A DNA stretch of 64,000 bases from the NCBI RefSeq assembly GCF_003605575.1, contig NZ_QKNY01000013.1, positions 124,001 to 188,000 of the forward strand, read 5' to 3'. Both the position numbers and the translations under genes were made by a program. This DNA comes from Halonotius aquaticus. GTDB taxonomy: Archaea > Halobacteriota > Halobacteria > Halobacteriales > Haloferacaceae. Positions 51,254 to 60,221 of the stretch are shown piece after piece (the stretch's first letter is position 1; every line of letters starts with the position of its first letter). The notes under the pieces were generated by a model, which saw only the letters and a program-made list of their open reading frames with translations, was not told the origin of the DNA and did not search any database.

Positions 51254-52005
51254 GGGTTTGGCTCCGGGCTGTGCTGTGCAACGGCGTCGGCGACACGGCG
51301 CAATACCTGGCCGTCGGGATCGCGGCTCGGTCGCCCGACGCTGACGGCGTCGGCTCCGAAGCGACGATATTCGCGGACGCTGTCGGCGTCTCTGACCCCA
51401 TTGTTCGCGATCACGAACAACTCGGTCGCGTCGGCAACCGCACCGACGACGGGTTCGGTGTCCATCGCGTCGATATGGATCGCATCGCCACCGGCCGCCT
51501 CGATCGCTTCGGCGACCGCGACAAGATCAACGCCGTCGACGGCGGCTCTGACCTTGGCGCTGACAGCTGCCCCTTCCTCGGCGGCGACGGCGACGTAGTC
51601 GGCCAGCCGGCTGCTGTCGGCCAACAGGGACTCGCCACAGCCGACCGCACAGAGTTCCGCTTGGCGGCAGTGAGCATTGATCTCCAGGATCGCGTCGTAG
51701 TCGGCACAGATCGCTGCCGCCGCTCTGATGGGGTCGGCGGTCGTGGTTCTGACGTTGATGGCTGGCCGAATCGACGCGGTATCGGTGGCGACCGTCTGGA
51801 GTTGGGCGTCGATGAACGCCAGTGGATCAGCCGGGAGGAACTCCTCGCGATCGCGGGCGACAAGCTGGCGGGCGGCCTCGCGGGCGGGCTCATCAAGGGC
51901 GATCCCACCGAGAAACGCCGCGCCCGCGTGATCGGCGGCAGCCAGTGCCCACTCGGCGTCGGCCTCGCCGCTCAGGCTGGCCAGCGCAAGCGGTGGCTCA
52001 AACAC
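51250..52005 (-). CDS. tRNA-dihydrouridine synthase-like (TIM-barrel flavoprotein)
   Basis: A 251-residue TIM barrel related to tRNA-dihydrouridine synthases. Seen are [20 protein letters not shown] near 126, [20 protein letters not shown] near 165, [13 protein letters not shown], then [20 protein letters not shown] and [12 protein letters not shown], the phosphate-binding end of the barrel. A conserved Cys lies in the first of these. The GTG at 52005 ([13 protein letters not shown]) is the start; the in-frame upstream extension is Arg-rich noise. It overlaps the cofD stop by 8 nt. A role outside tRNA modification is possible in this operon. Confidence 0.72.
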   Translation of the reverse strand: MFEPPLALASLSGEADAEWALAAADHAGAAFLGGIALDEPAREAARQLVARDREEFLPADPLAFIDAQLQTVATDTASIRPAINVRTTTADPIRAAAAICADYDAILEINAHCRQAELCAVGCGESLLADSSRLADYVAVAAEEGAAVSAKVRAAVDGVDLVAVAEAIEAAGGDAIHIDAMDTEPVVGAVADATELFVIANNGVRDADSVREYRRFGADAVSVGRPSRDPDGQVLRRVADAVAQHSPEPNP

Positions 52006-52987
52006 GCGCCAACGCCTCCTGGATCGCCGCGAACACGCGCTCGCTGTCGGCGACCGTCTCGATCGCGGTGTCAGTGCGAACCACCGGACGATCCAACTCG
52101 GTCTCGTCGTCGGTATCAAGCACAAAGGCGTCGACAAACGGGTAGGCGTCGGCGACACCCTGTGTACTCGGTTCCCGGCCGGTCGCGGCCATGAGATCAG
52201 CCGCTGGCCCCGAAAAGACACGATCCTCGATAAACGGCGAGACAGCGACGACATCGGTCTCGTCAAGTGCGGCTTCGACGCCGTCGAGGGCGAGCATTGG
52301 GCCGATACTCGTCACCGGGTTTGAGGGACCGATCACGACCGGGTTGTCGAGGGCGTCAAGCACGTCGTCGGTTGGTTCAGCGTCGTCGGCTCCGCGGAAC
52401 TCCACATCGTTGACAGCAACGTCGCCGCGGTGGCCAACCCAGTATGCTTGGAAATGCATCAGTCCCGAGTCGGTGTGGATGAGCGACGCGACCGGATCGT
52501 CACTCATCGGGAGCAGTGTCACCTCGACACCGAAGGCGTCGGCGAGGATCGCGGTTGTCTCGGTGAGCGAGTGCCCCTCGTCCAGCAGGCTCGTTCGCGT
52601 GATGTGAACAGCTCGATCGCGGTCACCGATCGTCATGAACTCCGCAATCCCCGAAAAGCGTCGCCAGCGAGCGATTTCGCGACCGGTGGTCTGCTTGTCG
52701 TCGGGCAGAAATTGCGGCCCGTCGTCGAGGCCGGCGGCGTCGGCCAGTCGGTGGAGTTCCGCGGTTGTCTCGTGGCTGTCGCCGTCGATTCCCCACCAGC
52801 GGTCGGTATCGAGCATCCCGCCCTCGTGGAACAGCACCGTATCGAGATCCGGACAGACGAGCAGCCCGCCGAGCTCGACATCATCGCCGGTGTTGCCAAC
52901 GACGGTCAACTCGGCGGGATCGACGTGAGCTTTCGCGCCGGCCAGCAGCTTCGGCGTCCCCGTCCCGCCGGCGAGCAGCGTGCGCAT
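51998..52987 (-). CDS. cofD: 2-phospho-L-lactate transferase CofD
   Basis: A 329-residue enzyme of coenzyme F420 synthesis that joins the deazaflavin FO to a lactyl or enolpyruvyl phospho group. [17 protein letters not shown] is the opening nucleotide loop, followed by [20 protein letters not shown] near 38. [17 protein letters not shown] near 226 and the C-terminal [20 protein letters not shown] complete the CofD signature. The ATG at 52987 is chosen at the Rossmann start. It is the first gene of a four-gene operon, divergent from birA. Confidence 0.92.
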   Translation of the reverse strand: MRTLLAGGTGTPKLLAGAKAHVDPAELTVVGNTGDDVELGGLLVCPDLDTVLFHEGGMLDTDRWWGIDGDSHETTAELHRLADAAGLDDGPQFLPDDKQTTGREIARWRRFSGIAEFMTIGDRDRAVHITRTSLLDEGHSLTETTAILADAFGVEVTLLPMSDDPVASLIHTDSGLMHFQAYWVGHRGDVAVNDVEFRGADDAEPTDDVLDALDNPVVIGPSNPVTSIGPMLALDGVEAALDETDVVAVSPFIEDRVFSGPAADLMAATGREPSTQGVADAYPFVDAFVLDTDDETELDRPVVRTDTAIETVADSERVFAAIQEALARV

Positions 52988-53054
52988 ACTTCCGGTTCGG
53001 CCCCTGTCCGTTTGTATCCGACGGCTCTTTGCCACCGCACACAAAGCCAGCCAC

Positions 53055-53999
53055 ATGAACGAGACGCGCCGAACACTGCTGTCGGCTTTCGCTACGGGGC
53101 CGGCAACGGGCCCGGAACTCGCCGCGGAGTTGGGCGTTTCGCGGGCCGCCGTCTGGAAACAGGTCGACGCGCTGCGCGAGGCCGGCTTCGAGATCGAAAG
53201 CACCCCGGACGGCTATGCCGTCACGAGCGTCCCGGCGTACGGCGCGGCCGCAATCGAGTATGAACTCGACGCACCCTATACGGTCGAGTACCACGACTCG
53301 ATCGGGAGCACGAACGATCGTGCCCGCGAGCTCGCGGTCGACGGCGACCGCGATATCGTCGTCGTTGCCGACGAACAAACTGGCGGTCGGGGGCGACTTG
53401 AGCGCTCATGGGACTCGCCGCCTGGCGGGATCTGGGCCTCGGCGGTGCTCGATCCGTCGTTGCCGGCCGCCCACGTCCCGCTGGTCACATTAGCCGCTGG
53501 CGTTGCTGTCGTCGATGCCTGCCGCGCCGTTGGCGTTGAGGCGACGCTCAAATGGCCCAACGACGTGCTCGTCGGCGACGACCCTGACAGCGACCGTGGC
53601 GGTCAGAAGCTCGCCGGCATTCTCACCGAGATGGAGGGGGAAGCCGACCGCGTTTCCTGGCTCCTCGTGGGGATTGGGCTCAACGCCAACATCGCACGCG
53701 AGGCGTTGCCGGACGGCGCGGCCAGCCTCCAGGAACAGGGCGGCGACGTTGATCGTCGGGCAGTGCTCCAGACGATCCTTGAATCGCTGTCGACGTTGGT
53801 AGCTGCCCCGGACACGATCATCGAGCAGTGGCGGGCCTACAGCAGCACGCTCGGCCGCGCGGTGCGTGTCGATACCGGCCGCGAGCAAATCGAGGGAAGG
53901 GCTGTCGACGTTCAGTTCCCCGGCGCGCTCGTCGTTGACACAGACAGCGGCGAAGAAGTCGTCCATGCCGGCGATTGTGAGCATCTCCGGCCGGTCTAA
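53055..53999 (+). CDS. birA: Biotin-[acetyl-CoA-carboxylase] ligase with DNA-binding domain
   Basis: A 314-residue bifunctional BirA. The N-terminal winged helix (about 1-60, [40 protein letters not shown]) makes it a likely biotin-responsive repressor. The ligase domain has [15 protein letters not shown], the biotinyl-AMP loop [18 protein letters not shown] near 112, KWPNDVLVG and [11 protein letters not shown]. It attaches biotin to acetyl/propionyl-CoA carboxylase carrier protein. The ATG at 53055 is chosen because the winged helix begins there. It is divergent from cofD. Confidence 0.92.
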   Translation: MNETRRTLLSAFATGPATGPELAAELGVSRAAVWKQVDALREAGFEIESTPDGYAVTSVPAYGAAAIEYELDAPYTVEYHDSIGSTNDRARELAVDGDRDIVVVADEQTGGRGRLERSWDSPPGGIWASAVLDPSLPAAHVPLVTLAAGVAVVDACRAVGVEATLKWPNDVLVGDDPDSDRGGQKLAGILTEMEGEADRVSWLLVGIGLNANIAREALPDGAASLQEQGGDVDRRAVLQTILESLSTLVAAPDTIIEQWRAYSSTLGRAVRVDTGREQIEGRAVDVQFPGALVVDTDSGEEVVHAGDCEHLRPV

Positions 54000-54004
54000 T
54001 CAGT

Positions 54005-54205
54005 TCAGAGGTAGCCGAGATCGCTGAGTCGGTCTTCGAGTTCGGGGTGATCTGCGACGGCCTCTTTGAGCGTTGAGACCTCCACCTTGCTGGCTTCCAG
54101 TATCTGGAGTGCCGAGCGCAGTTTGTAGTGTACCTCTTGGTCGTCTGTCTCCTCGATCACCGATTCAAGCAGCGTCTGCACCGTCTCCAATGGATCCTCG
54201 CTCAT
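54005..54205 (-). CDS. Small acidic coiled-coil protein
   Basis: A 66-residue protein. MSEDPLETVQTLLESVIEET, then VHYKLRSALQILEASKVEVS and LKEAVADHPELEDRLSDLGY suggest two or three helices. The function is unknown; its size and pattern are common in haloarchaeal small proteins. It ends 5 nt past the birA stop and converges on it. ATG start. Confidence 0.62.
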   Translation of the reverse strand: MSEDPLETVQTLLESVIEETDDQEVHYKLRSALQILEASKVEVSTLKEAVADHPELEDRLSDLGYL

Positions 54206-54273
54206 GGTCTCTCTGGGGACTGGATTAGTATAATCGGTCTGCTTCCGGCTCTCTGGACTGCCACAGGTGAGCC

Positions 54274-54657
54274 TTACTCGCCGTGGCGATAGGTTTCGAT
54301 GATATCGTCGAGTACCATCGCCCGCGGGTCGGTCGCGGGATACTGCGTGTCGATCAGCTCGCGGGCGGTGTCGACCTCACCGCGGAGAGCAAACTGCCGG
54401 ACGCGGGCGGCGACCTGATAGAATTCGCCGTCACCCTCGCCTTCCGGCTCCTCGCGACCCAGAGCGTGGTCGGGAAAGACCTCATCGCGGACGTCCTCGA
54501 AATCCAGCATTTCGGGTTCGTAGTCGTCAATCTCGGAGAGGACGTACTCGACGGCAAACCGCTGGAACTCCGATTTGCTGGAAAACTGGTCGCCGGAGAC
54601 CAGCTCCTCGACCCGATCCATCACCGTCTCGGAGAACCTGACTGTGGATTTGACCAT
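54274..54657 (-). CDS. Ribbon-helix-helix (CopG-like) transcriptional regulator
   Basis: A 127-residue DNA-binding protein. The first 45 residues form the ribbon-helix-helix (VKSTVRFSETVMDRVEELVS, then QFSSKSEFQRFAVEYVLSEI), where the ribbon ST-VRFS reads the major groove. The remainder is acidic, with a C-terminal helical part (AARVRQFALRGEVDTARELI) that may mediate oligomer formation. Targets are unknown. ATG start. Confidence 0.8.
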   Translation of the reverse strand: MVKSTVRFSETVMDRVEELVSGDQFSSKSEFQRFAVEYVLSEIDDYEPEMLDFEDVRDEVFPDHALGREEPEGEGDGEFYQVAARVRQFALRGEVDTARELIDTQYPATDPRAMVLDDIIETYRHGE

Positions 54658-54767
54658 TTGTCTTCGGTGTTGGGTGGCAGCTACGTAAGCCTATCCCAGC
54701 GTCAGACGCCCGTCAGCCGCCGATGTGGCGGGATAGACTCCAAGCAGTTCAGGCGAGCAGCCGACGA

Positions 54768-55259
54768 TCAGTCCCGCCGATCGCGGACGATATCGAGGGC
54801 CTTCCCCGGTGCGCCGAGGGCGTTGAACCCGACGCCGACAAGCACAAACAGGGTATAGAGGCCGAGCGTCGATAGAAAGATGATCACCATGGCGAGGATC
54901 GCCAGCCAGTCATTCTGGAGCCAATAAAACGCCCCGAGGGTCATGACGGTGCCGTACAACAAGACCATATATGGTCCCCAGCCGCGGGCGTGGCCGCGGC
55001 GGCGCTTCCGGCGGATATAGCGTTCGAGGTCGGCTTTGAGGGCTGGCTTGTCGACGGTTCGATCCTCGATATCGGCCTCGAAGTCGTCGAACTCCGCGCG
55101 AAGCTCCGCAAGACGGGCGTCGAGATCGCTGATATCCGGGGCCCCCTCCGGCTCGACGTGACCGCCGTCGCTGGCGGTCGTTTCGTCGGCACCGGGGGTG
55201 TCGCCGCCACCTGCCCCATCGTCAGCGATCGACTCCTCGGCGGTTCGCTCAGGCGACAT
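54768..55259 (-). CDS. Membrane protein with acidic N-terminus and two helices
   Basis: A 163-residue protein. About 45 acidic residues come first, then a coiled-coil-like helix (ARLAELRAEFDDFEADIEDR, KADLERYIRRKRRRGHARGW), then two membrane helices (YMVLLYGTVMTLGAFYWLQ and LAILAMVIIFLSTLGLYTLF, with a third segment VLVGVGFNALGAPGKAL partly hydrophobic). The function is unknown. It sits upstream of the RHH regulator and downstream of the BrkB-like gene. Confidence 0.65.
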   Translation of the reverse strand: MSPERTAEESIADDGAGGGDTPGADETTASDGGHVEPEGAPDISDLDARLAELRAEFDDFEADIEDRTVDKPALKADLERYIRRKRRRGHARGWGPYMVLLYGTVMTLGAFYWLQNDWLAILAMVIIFLSTLGLYTLFVLVGVGFNALGAPGKALDIVRDRRD

Positions 55260-55331
55260 GTATCCGACACCTCGGTTGCCGGGGTGTTGTAACTGCCGAT
55301 CCGGAACCGCGATCGGCTGGTGGGTGCTGTC

Positions 55332-56135
55332 TCAGGTCGGTGTCGCCACGCTGTCGACGCCGGCCAGTACCGCGTTGATGATCGCACCCAGAATGACGAT
55401 ATTCGCTGCGAGATACAGCCACGTCACCAGCAACAGAATGCCGCCGATAACCCCATACGCCGTATACTGGGTTGCACTGGCGGCATAGAGCTGAAAGCCG
55501 GCCTGCAGCAGTGTCCAGCCCACAGCCGCAAAGAGTGTTCCCGGGAGGGCGTCTCGGATCGGTATCGGTGGATTCGGGAACTGCCGGTAGACCGGCACCA
55601 AGAGCAGCGTCAACACGGCAGGGAGGCCGAGGACGCCAACTACCCGACTGCCTGTGTCGAGCGGCAGTGCGGCCAACACGACCGCAAGCACGACCATGAT
55701 CCCGATGCCACCGCCGATCCCGATGAGAACCAAGCTCGCATCCCGGAGCTGGCCGCCGAGACTCGCGGTGTCGCCTTGGCCGTAAACGGTCAGAAAGGCG
55801 GTATCGAGCGCGCGAAAGACTTTGAGCGTACTCCAGGCGAGGACAGCGAGCCCAACGATGGTCGCGCTACCGGCTCCAGGCGCGTTCGCAATCGCTCCTG
55901 CGACGGCTTCCTGGCCGGCTGGTGTGAGAAATCCGCTGGTCAGGGTGACGAGCCGCTCGGCGACGCTCGCACCGCCGACGCCTGTCGCCACGACGAGCAA
56001 CAACAGGAGCGCGGGCAACAACGAGACAAAGGCGTAGTAGGCGACCGCGGCGGCCAGAAACGTGATCTCCCTGTCTCTGGCCGTCGCCACGACCGCTTTT
56101 GTTGTCGCCACGATAGTCCGGGTTCGCGAGTTCAC
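55332..56135 (-). CDS. YihY/BrkB family membrane protein
   Basis: A 267-residue six-helix membrane protein. The YihY/UPF0761 signature is AYYAFVSLLPALLLLLVVAT near 32, then LAWSTLKVFRALDTAFLTVY near 113 and the last helices LPAVLTLLLVPVYRQF and YTAYGVIGGILLLVTWLYLA. The cellular role is unclear despite the historical virulence-factor name. ATG start at 56135. A two-copy 36-bp repeat lies just upstream of the start. Confidence 0.87.
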   Translation of the reverse strand: MNSRTRTIVATTKAVVATARDREITFLAAAVAYYAFVSLLPALLLLLVVATGVGGASVAERLVTLTSGFLTPAGQEAVAGAIANAPGAGSATIVGLAVLAWSTLKVFRALDTAFLTVYGQGDTASLGGQLRDASLVLIGIGGGIGIMVVLAVVLAALPLDTGSRVVGVLGLPAVLTLLLVPVYRQFPNPPIPIRDALPGTLFAAVGWTLLQAGFQLYAASATQYTAYGVIGGILLLVTWLYLAANIVILGAIINAVLAGVDSVATPT

Positions 56136-56139
56136 GACC

Positions 56140-56211
56140 GTCCGTTATCGTGGATCGCCGAAAAGGGGTTGGTATGTCCGTTATCGCGGATCGCCGAAAA
56201 GAGGTTGGTGT
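56140..56211. repeat. Two-copy 36-bp direct repeat upstream of the BrkB-like gene
   Basis: Copies at 56140-56175 and 56176-56211 both read gtccgttatcg(t/c)ggatcgccg, then aaaag(g/a)ggttggt. They differ at only a few positions. They sit between the Trm1 stop at 56240 and the BrkB-like start at 56135, in the promoter zone of the latter. Confidence 0.8.
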
Positions 56212-56239
56212 GTTGACTCAGCGGGTGATCTCTCGCGGC

Positions 56240-57370
56240 TCAGTTGTCGGCGTCGGGAGCCGCCGCTTCCCGGATCTCTGTGACATCCGCGTCGGTTTTG
56301 AACGCTGTCCCGCTGTACTGGGCAGGGGTCGCCTCATAGCCCGCGGCGCGCAGGTCGTCGAGAAACTCGTCCATCGCGTTAGCCGGGACGCCCCACTGCT
56401 TGCAGAGGCGGTGTTGGTCGTAATGGGTCGGTGTATCGAGTTCGTCCGCGACCGTCGCCAGCAGTTTGTCAGCCTGTTTTCGTTCGCCCAATTCTGGGCT
56501 GAGTTGCTGGCGAACCAGTTCGGTAAACTCGCTGTCGGCGACCCCGCCGAGCCAGATCGGGCCGGCGGTGACGACGCGATTGCTCCCACAGTTCGGACAG
56601 GTCTCGGGCACCGACTCGGGATACCAGCCGAACTCGTGCTCGCGGGCGAGACAGTCCTCGCAGTGGTGGACAAACCCCAGCGATTCGAGCAGGTCGTCGG
56701 CACGGCTCGCGCTGTGGTCGAGTTCCAAATACGTGCGGGCGTAGTGGCGGCTGACATGGGAGCAGATCGGTTCGGCGGCTACATCGTAGCGGGCGGCCGT
56801 CCGAACTAACGCGGAGATGAGCGTTCGCAGCCCCATCTCAGGGTGGTAGTCGGTGTTGCGCGGCACCGCGCTGTACTTGCGTTTCCCGCTGTTGAGATGC
56901 GCGCCACAGATCGGTGCGGTGTCGGTCGCCGTCACACAGACCATATTGCGGGTTTGAGCGAAGGCAGCGTCAGCGAAGGGGATCGGTGTGCCGAAGGGAT
57001 CGAGATCAACGATATCAAACATCTCCTCATGCAGGAGGGCGTTGACATTGCGCTCAACGACCGCACCGTCGAGATCGTTGCGAGCGAGGTTTTGTCTGGC
57101 GAGGGCGACAGCCTTGCTGTCGGTGTCACAGCAGGTCACGTCGTACCCTTCGTTTGCGGCTCGCACGCCACGAATCCCGGAGGCAGCCATCCCATCGAGA
57201 TAGGTGGCAACACGGGGTTCCCGTTCCTGGTAGGCCCGCAGCACGGCGACCGTGATATCCCGATTGAGCTCCATTGTCGGGTTGAAGAACACGCCGTCGC
57301 CGCTGCCCTCCCGGGTGCCGTCTCGTGGCTGCTCGACGTCGATCTCGACGCCGCCCTCGCTGAGTTCCAT
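56240..57370 (-). CDS. trm1: tRNA (guanine26-N2)-dimethyltransferase Trm1
   Basis: A 376-residue SAM-dependent enzyme that dimethylates G26 in t[17 protein letters not shown] near 28 is the family opening; SAM motif I is [20 protein letters not shown] near 57; the catalytic motif is DLDPFGTP near 121. A zinc site near 230-265 reads [11 protein letters not shown] ... CPNCGS. The ATG at 57370 ([15 protein letters not shown]) is used; the longer frame is not family-like. It is divergent from the SWIM protein gene, with 71 nt between the starts. Confidence 0.92.
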   Translation of the reverse strand: MELSEGGVEIDVEQPRDGTREGSGDGVFFNPTMELNRDITVAVLRAYQEREPRVATYLDGMAASGIRGVRAANEGYDVTCCDTDSKAVALARQNLARNDLDGAVVERNVNALLHEEMFDIVDLDPFGTPIPFADAAFAQTRNMVCVTATDTAPICGAHLNSGKRKYSAVPRNTDYHPEMGLRTLISALVRTAARYDVAAEPICSHVSRHYARTYLELDHSASRADDLLESLGFVHHCEDCLAREHEFGWYPESVPETCPNCGSNRVVTAGPIWLGGVADSEFTELVRQQLSPELGERKQADKLLATVADELDTPTHYDQHRLCKQWGVPANAMDEFLDDLRAAGYEATPAQYSGTAFKTDADVTEIREAAAPDADN

Positions 57371-57441
57371 AGCGACCGTGGGTACCGCCGCCGGAAAAAG
57401 GACACCGAACCTGATTAGGCCCGGTATCCTGTAAGCCCGCT

Positions 57442-57780
57442 GTGAGCGAGGTCGACGACTGGCGGGCGGCACTCGATGCGGCCGGTGAGCTACAGCCGGC
57501 GATCGTTACCGCCATCCTCTCGGCCCACGGCGACCGCGGCGGCAAAGCCATCGACGCGGTGGCTGAACAACGGGTGAAGCGGTACCGCGATTTCACCGTC
57601 GTCGTCGGCTACGAATCCGAATACGTGATCGAAGACGGCGGCTGCACCTGTAAGGACAGCCAGTACAATCTCGACGCGGATGAACAGTGCTGGCACGCCC
57701 TGGCCGTCGAGATCGCCGAGCGAATCGATGCGATTGATCACCACGATATGTGGTACTCTGACGTGCGAGACTTCATGTAG
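57442..57780 (+). CDS. SWIM zinc-finger protein
   Basis: A 112-residue protein starting at a GTG. The SWIM motif CxCxnCxH is [20 protein letters not shown] near 68-87; preceding residues ([20 protein letters not shown]) form its beta strands. SWIM domains bind Zn and often DNA or proteins. It matches the small archaeal SWIM proteins of unknown role. It is divergent from trm1. Confidence 0.8.
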   Translation: MSEVDDWRAALDAAGELQPAIVTAILSAHGDRGGKAIDAVAEQRVKRYRDFTVVVGYESEYVIEDGGCTCKDSQYNLDADEQCWHALAVEIAERIDAIDHHDMWYSDVRDFM

Positions 57781-57792
57781 GTCGCGGCGACT

Positions 57793-58464
57793 TCACCGCG
57801 GATCTGTCGTCAACACATAGCCAAACAGCGGCCCGAAGGCGGCGACCAACGCGGCGGCGACAAGCGGCTCAGATGGCCCTGCCGTGAGCCCGGCGACGAC
57901 AACCAAGCCGGCAGCCACGCCGAGGCCGCCGAGCAATGTGTTTCGGCGTCGCTGCTGTGTCGGCTGTACACCGCCGAGGTAAAACAGCCAGCCGGCGAGG
58001 AAGACCAACAGCGCGCTGGTCGCCGCCGGGCCGGTGGCGGCGACCGTTCCGATAGCAAGCAGCCCGGCTGCACCGAGCGTTGTTATGACAACGACAACAC
58101 GCGGCTTGAGACTCGCTGGTGGGGTGCCGTAGCTGCTGGCGTAGCCCGCAACCGGCAGAAAGACGACGAGTGCCAACAGCCAGCCGAACACAACCGTGTC
58201 GATGGTTGGTGGCTGTTGGCGAACGATCCCGCCCCAGACGACAAGTGATGCACCGCCGGCGATGATCGTGAGGAGTCGCGGCGGTAAGACGCCCGTCGGC
58301 GAGTCGCTGGTGCGTACCGCGTAGGCCCCGAAGGGGTACCAGCAGACAACGGTGGCGACGATCGCTGCGGCCGGATCACCAAGTGAAAAAAGGACGAATC
58401 CACCGATCCCGCCCCCGAGGATTCCCCCGGCGATCAGGGCCAACTCGGGCGCATACCGGTTCAT
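57793..58464 (-). CDS. Multi-pass membrane protein, unknown function
   Basis: A 223-residue membrane protein with about seven segments, for example LALIAGGILGGGIGGFVLFS near 8 and IVATVVCWYPFGAYAV near 36, ending LVAAFGPLFGYVLTTDPR. No charged motif was recognised. The ATG at 58464 (MNRYAPELALIAGG) is preferred over a longer frame. It converges on the SWIM gene with 12 nt between the stops. Confidence 0.62.
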   Translation of the reverse strand: MNRYAPELALIAGGILGGGIGGFVLFSLGDPAAAIVATVVCWYPFGAYAVRTSDSPTGVLPPRLLTIIAGGASLVVWGGIVRQQPPTIDTVVFGWLLALVVFLPVAGYASSYGTPPASLKPRVVVVITTLGAAGLLAIGTVAATGPAATSALLVFLAGWLFYLGGVQPTQQRRRNTLLGGLGVAAGLVVVAGLTAGPSEPLVAAALVAAFGPLFGYVLTTDPR

Positions 58465-58554
58465 ACAGCCACCTCGCGGTGGGTGCCAAAGAGTCACGCG
58501 GTTCTCGATCCCGGCAGCGGAAGCGTTTAGACGGGGGATTCGCTACGACGGTGT

Positions 58555-59103
58555 ATGGCGAACTGTCCACTGGCGGAGGACTGTCCGAGCTTCTCCGAGC
58601 GGATGCAAGGCATGGGGTGTCAACACTACGAGGAGAACCGCGGCGGCGCGGAGTGGTGCCAACACTACGGGATGCCGATCACCGAACTCAAACAGCAGCC
58701 GGTCACCCCCGGCGAGGAGGTTATCGTCGACATCGACGATATCCACGAAAGCGGGGCCGGCGTCGGCAGCACCGAGGATGGCTTTATCGTGTTTGTCGAT
58801 GGGTTGCTCCCACCGGCTCGCGCGAAGGTGCGGATCGATCGCGTCAAAGGCAGTCACGCCCGCGCAAAGAAGATCGTCGAACGGCTCCCACTGGAAGCCG
58901 ACGAGGAATCTGAGGAAGACGCCGATGCCGACTTGGACGATGAGGAGACCGACGATGCGGATACCGCCGCCGCCACCGGTGACGACGACGGCGATACCGA
59001 GGAATCAGCCGATGAGGAGGAAGACACGGACGACAGCGACGACAGTCCGGATCGGCCCGACCGCGACCGCCTCGGTAGCCGCGAGAACTTCTGGGGTGGC
59101 TGA
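58555..59103 (+). CDS. TRAM domain protein with N-terminal Cys cluster and acidic tail
   Basis: A 182-residue protein. The N-terminus has four spaced Cys (NCPLAEDCPSFSERMQGMGC then EWCQHYG) that may bind Zn. A TRAM RNA-binding domain follows at about 50-118 (VTPGEEVIVDIDDIHESGAG, VGSTEDGFIVFVDGLLPPAR). The last 60 residues are Asp/Glu-rich. TRAM proteins in archaea act as RNA chaperones or modify RNA. The combination of Cys cluster, TRAM and acidic tail is typical of haloarchaeal members. ATG start. Confidence 0.8.
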   Translation: MANCPLAEDCPSFSERMQGMGCQHYEENRGGAEWCQHYGMPITELKQQPVTPGEEVIVDIDDIHESGAGVGSTEDGFIVFVDGLLPPARAKVRIDRVKGSHARAKKIVERLPLEADEESEEDADADLDDEETDDADTAAATGDDDGDTEESADEEEDTDDSDDSPDRPDRDRLGSRENFWGG

Positions 59104-59178
59104 GGTCGGTCACCGAGCGATGCCGCCGTGGACAGCGAAGTCTGTAGCTTTTTGCAGTTCCCCGACAATACGTGAGCA

Positions 59179-59691
59179 ATGACCGACAGCGATGGCACGC
59201 CAACCGCAACGCCACCGGACGAGGACGGCGCGTCACTCGATGTGGCCGCACTCCTCGATCGGATCGGGTTCGATCCCGAGACCAATGTGTTGACCCAGCG
59301 GCAAGCCGAGGTACTCGCGCTCCGGGAACACGGCCTCCGCCAGCGGGATATCGCCGACCGACTCGGCACCTCCCGGGCCAACGTCTCAAACATCGAGAGC
59401 AGTGCGCGCGAAAATGTTCAGAAGGCGACCGAGACGGTCGGGTTTGCCGAAGCGTTGTCGGCACCGGTGCGCGTCGAAATCCCCGCCGAGACGGATCTCT
59501 ATGATGTGCCGAATCTGATCTTTGATGCGGCCGACGAGGCGAACGTGAAGGTTACCTACACCGCCCCCGATCTGATGAAACTGATCAGCGATGAGGCCTC
59601 CGCGGCGATCAAAGGCCGCAACGTCAGAACCAGGCTGTTCGTTAGTGTCACTTCGGAAGGCGCGATTCGCGTTCGACAGGCAACGCACTAG
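59179..59691 (+). CDS. Tfx family DNA-binding protein
   Basis: A 170-residue transcription factor. The helix-turn-helix near residues 38-78 reads NVLTQRQAEVLALREHGLRQ, then IADRLGTSRANVSNIESSAR, typical of Tfx. The C-terminal domain (FAEALSAPVRVEIPAETDLY, FDAADEANVKVTYTAPDLMK) is the Tfx ligand-like region. In Methanothermobacter Tfx binds near a molybdenum formylmethanofuran gene; the targets here are unknown. The stop overlaps that of the convergent gene by 3 nt. Confidence 0.87.
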   Translation: MTDSDGTPTATPPDEDGASLDVAALLDRIGFDPETNVLTQRQAEVLALREHGLRQRDIADRLGTSRANVSNIESSARENVQKATETVGFAEALSAPVRVEIPAETDLYDVPNLIFDAADEANVKVTYTAPDLMKLISDEASAAIKGRNVRTRLFVSVTSEGAIRVRQATH

Positions 59692-60008
59692 CTGTCGGTA
59701 TTTTGGTTTCCGTCGGCCTCCCAGGTTTCGATCCGGCCAGCTTCGATATCCTCGACACAGCCACGGCAATCGATGTGGTCGGCGTCGAAACAGGCAGGCC
59801 GGCCCTCGCTGTCGATCGTGGCGGCGCGCTTCACCGCGTGGCGGCGACACACGAGTTGCGCGCGGCCGGCATCGTCGGTCGGTAACGCCGCGGTCACGTC
59901 GTCGTCAGCCTCGGCTACTCCCTCGTCAAAGGCGGCGCGGGTGCGTTCGACGTTCCGGCCGGCTGCGCGGAGGTGCTCCCGCAGGAACGCTTCAAGCCGC
60001 TCGTCCAT
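59688..60008 (-). CDS. DUF7091 family protein
   Basis: A 106-residue acidic protein beginning MDERLEAFLREHLRAAGRNV. The C-terminus has RAQLVCRRHAVKRAATIDSE and a Cys/His-rich end PACFDADHIDCRGCVEDIEA then GRIETWE, which may bind Zn. This matches haloarchaeal DUF7091, of unknown function. The ATG at 60008 is used because the family starts there. It converges with the Tfx gene, overlapping by 4 nt. Confidence 0.75.
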   Translation of the reverse strand: MDERLEAFLREHLRAAGRNVERTRAAFDEGVAEADDDVTAALPTDDAGRAQLVCRRHAVKRAATIDSEGRPACFDADHIDCRGCVEDIEAGRIETWEADGNQNTDS

Positions 60009-60156
60009 AGCCGGCTTTCGACGGCAGTCGGTATAGGCTCGTTGCTGGTGGCGTTCCTTGGCTTGAGTCACCCCAGTGTCACTGAAAATGTCTGACGCGA
60101 TATCGTTCAATCCTGACGCTTGTTGTCGGATTTCACTTTCAGTTTGCTCCCCATAT

Positions 60157-60164
60157 CTTTTATA
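60157..60164 (+). promoter_or_regulatory. TATA element of the rpa3 operon
   Basis: ctttta followed by tac lies about 26 nt before ATG 60186 and about 62 nt before ATG 60222. Transcription would start near 60185. Confidence 0.5.
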
Positions 60165-60221
60165 CGATGCGGCACCAACCGACGTATGTCTCCCATTGAA
60201 AACACCGCGGAGGCAACCACT

